Assembly: GCA_038025085.1 (NCBI GenBank)
Contig: CM076144.1
Span: 37,730,501 to 37,794,500, forward strand
DNA: 64,000 nt
Reading direction: 5' to 3'
Origin: Tetragonia tetragonoides
Lineage: Eukaryota; Streptophyta; Magnoliopsida; Caryophyllales; Aizoaceae
Both the position numbers and the translations under genes were made by a program. Positions 63,905-64,000 of this stretch are shown one piece after another (position 1 is the first letter of the stretch; every line of letters begins with the position of its first letter). Under the pieces are notes generated by a model. That model was given only the letters and a program-made list of their open reading frames with translations. It was not told the DNA's origin and did no database searches.

Positions 63905-64000
63905 CTATGTTAGAAGCCTATGTTAGGAGTTTTGACCTAAGAGTATGAATGACATATTGGGAAAAGTATATCATTATGATGTGCTCATAGCCAAAAATTT
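63905..64000 (+). other. Start of the element 4 leader
   Basis: Untranslated leader cut by the window end. An 11-bp direct repeat, GCCTATGTTAG, occurs twice just after the primer site (63903-63913 and 63917-63927). No gene is visible. Confidence 0.6.

Overview
This is a repeat-dominated window from a plant nuclear genome, most likely a eudicot. The support for this is a ~167-bp satellite, Ty3/gypsy elements of the Tat (Ogre/Retand-like) group with a second RNase H, plant-only PMD/DUF7745 proteins, a two-gene Mutator-like (MULE) transposon and a long plant-type LTR primed by tRNA-Met. I see no ordinary host gene, tRNA or rRNA. The species cannot be named from this sequence. The setting looks like a centromeric or heterochromatic satellite array broken up by insertions.

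Layout. Satellite occupies four blocks (1-6814, 15756-19889, 34596-44112, 48878-61003; about 32.6 kb, ~195 monomers). Removing the insertions and one copy of each target duplication joins the first three breaks in register, so these were once one array. Element 1 (6815-15755, minus strand) is a decayed Tat element with a 3.17-kb 3' LTR, a 5' LTR cut to ~245 bp, a broken pol (end of the RT-associated RNase H, second RNase H, integrase) and an antisense DUF7745-like ORF. Element 2 (19890-34595, plus strand) is a 14.7-kb Tat element with both LTRs, PBS, PPT, gag, protease, extra zinc knuckles and integrase but no reverse transcriptase. It also carries two antisense genes: a single-exon DUF7745 gene, and a PMD gene that I can assemble from seven coding exons plus a 5'-UTR intron. 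Element 3 (44113-48877) is a MULE with 62-63-bp terminal inverted repeats, an 8-bp target duplication, a spliced transposase gene and a convergent small second gene. From 61004 to the end is the 5' LTR (2886 bp) and PBS of a fourth element, probably a chromovirus, which runs out of the window.

How the parts work together. In element 2, sense transcription from the LTR promoter (bZIP-type TGACGTCA sites, GC palindromes, TATATAAA) would give gag-pro-integrase RNA. The two antisense genes have their own TATA boxes and share the LTR's GC palindrome module in their 5' flanks. Because they are antisense, their introns are not removed from the genomic RNA and could survive retrotransposition. In the MULE, both genes start just inside the inverted repeats from similar pyrimidine-rich leaders, and both have a first intron filled with dyads centred on CCATGG.

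All retroelement genes are damaged. Most in-frame stops are what C-to-T change at Gln or Arg codons would give, as expected for methylated, silenced DNA. The most novel items are the spliced antisense PMD gene with its LTR-shared promoter module, the intronic dyad arrays of the MULE, and the dimeric plus ~11-monomer higher-order structure of the satellite.
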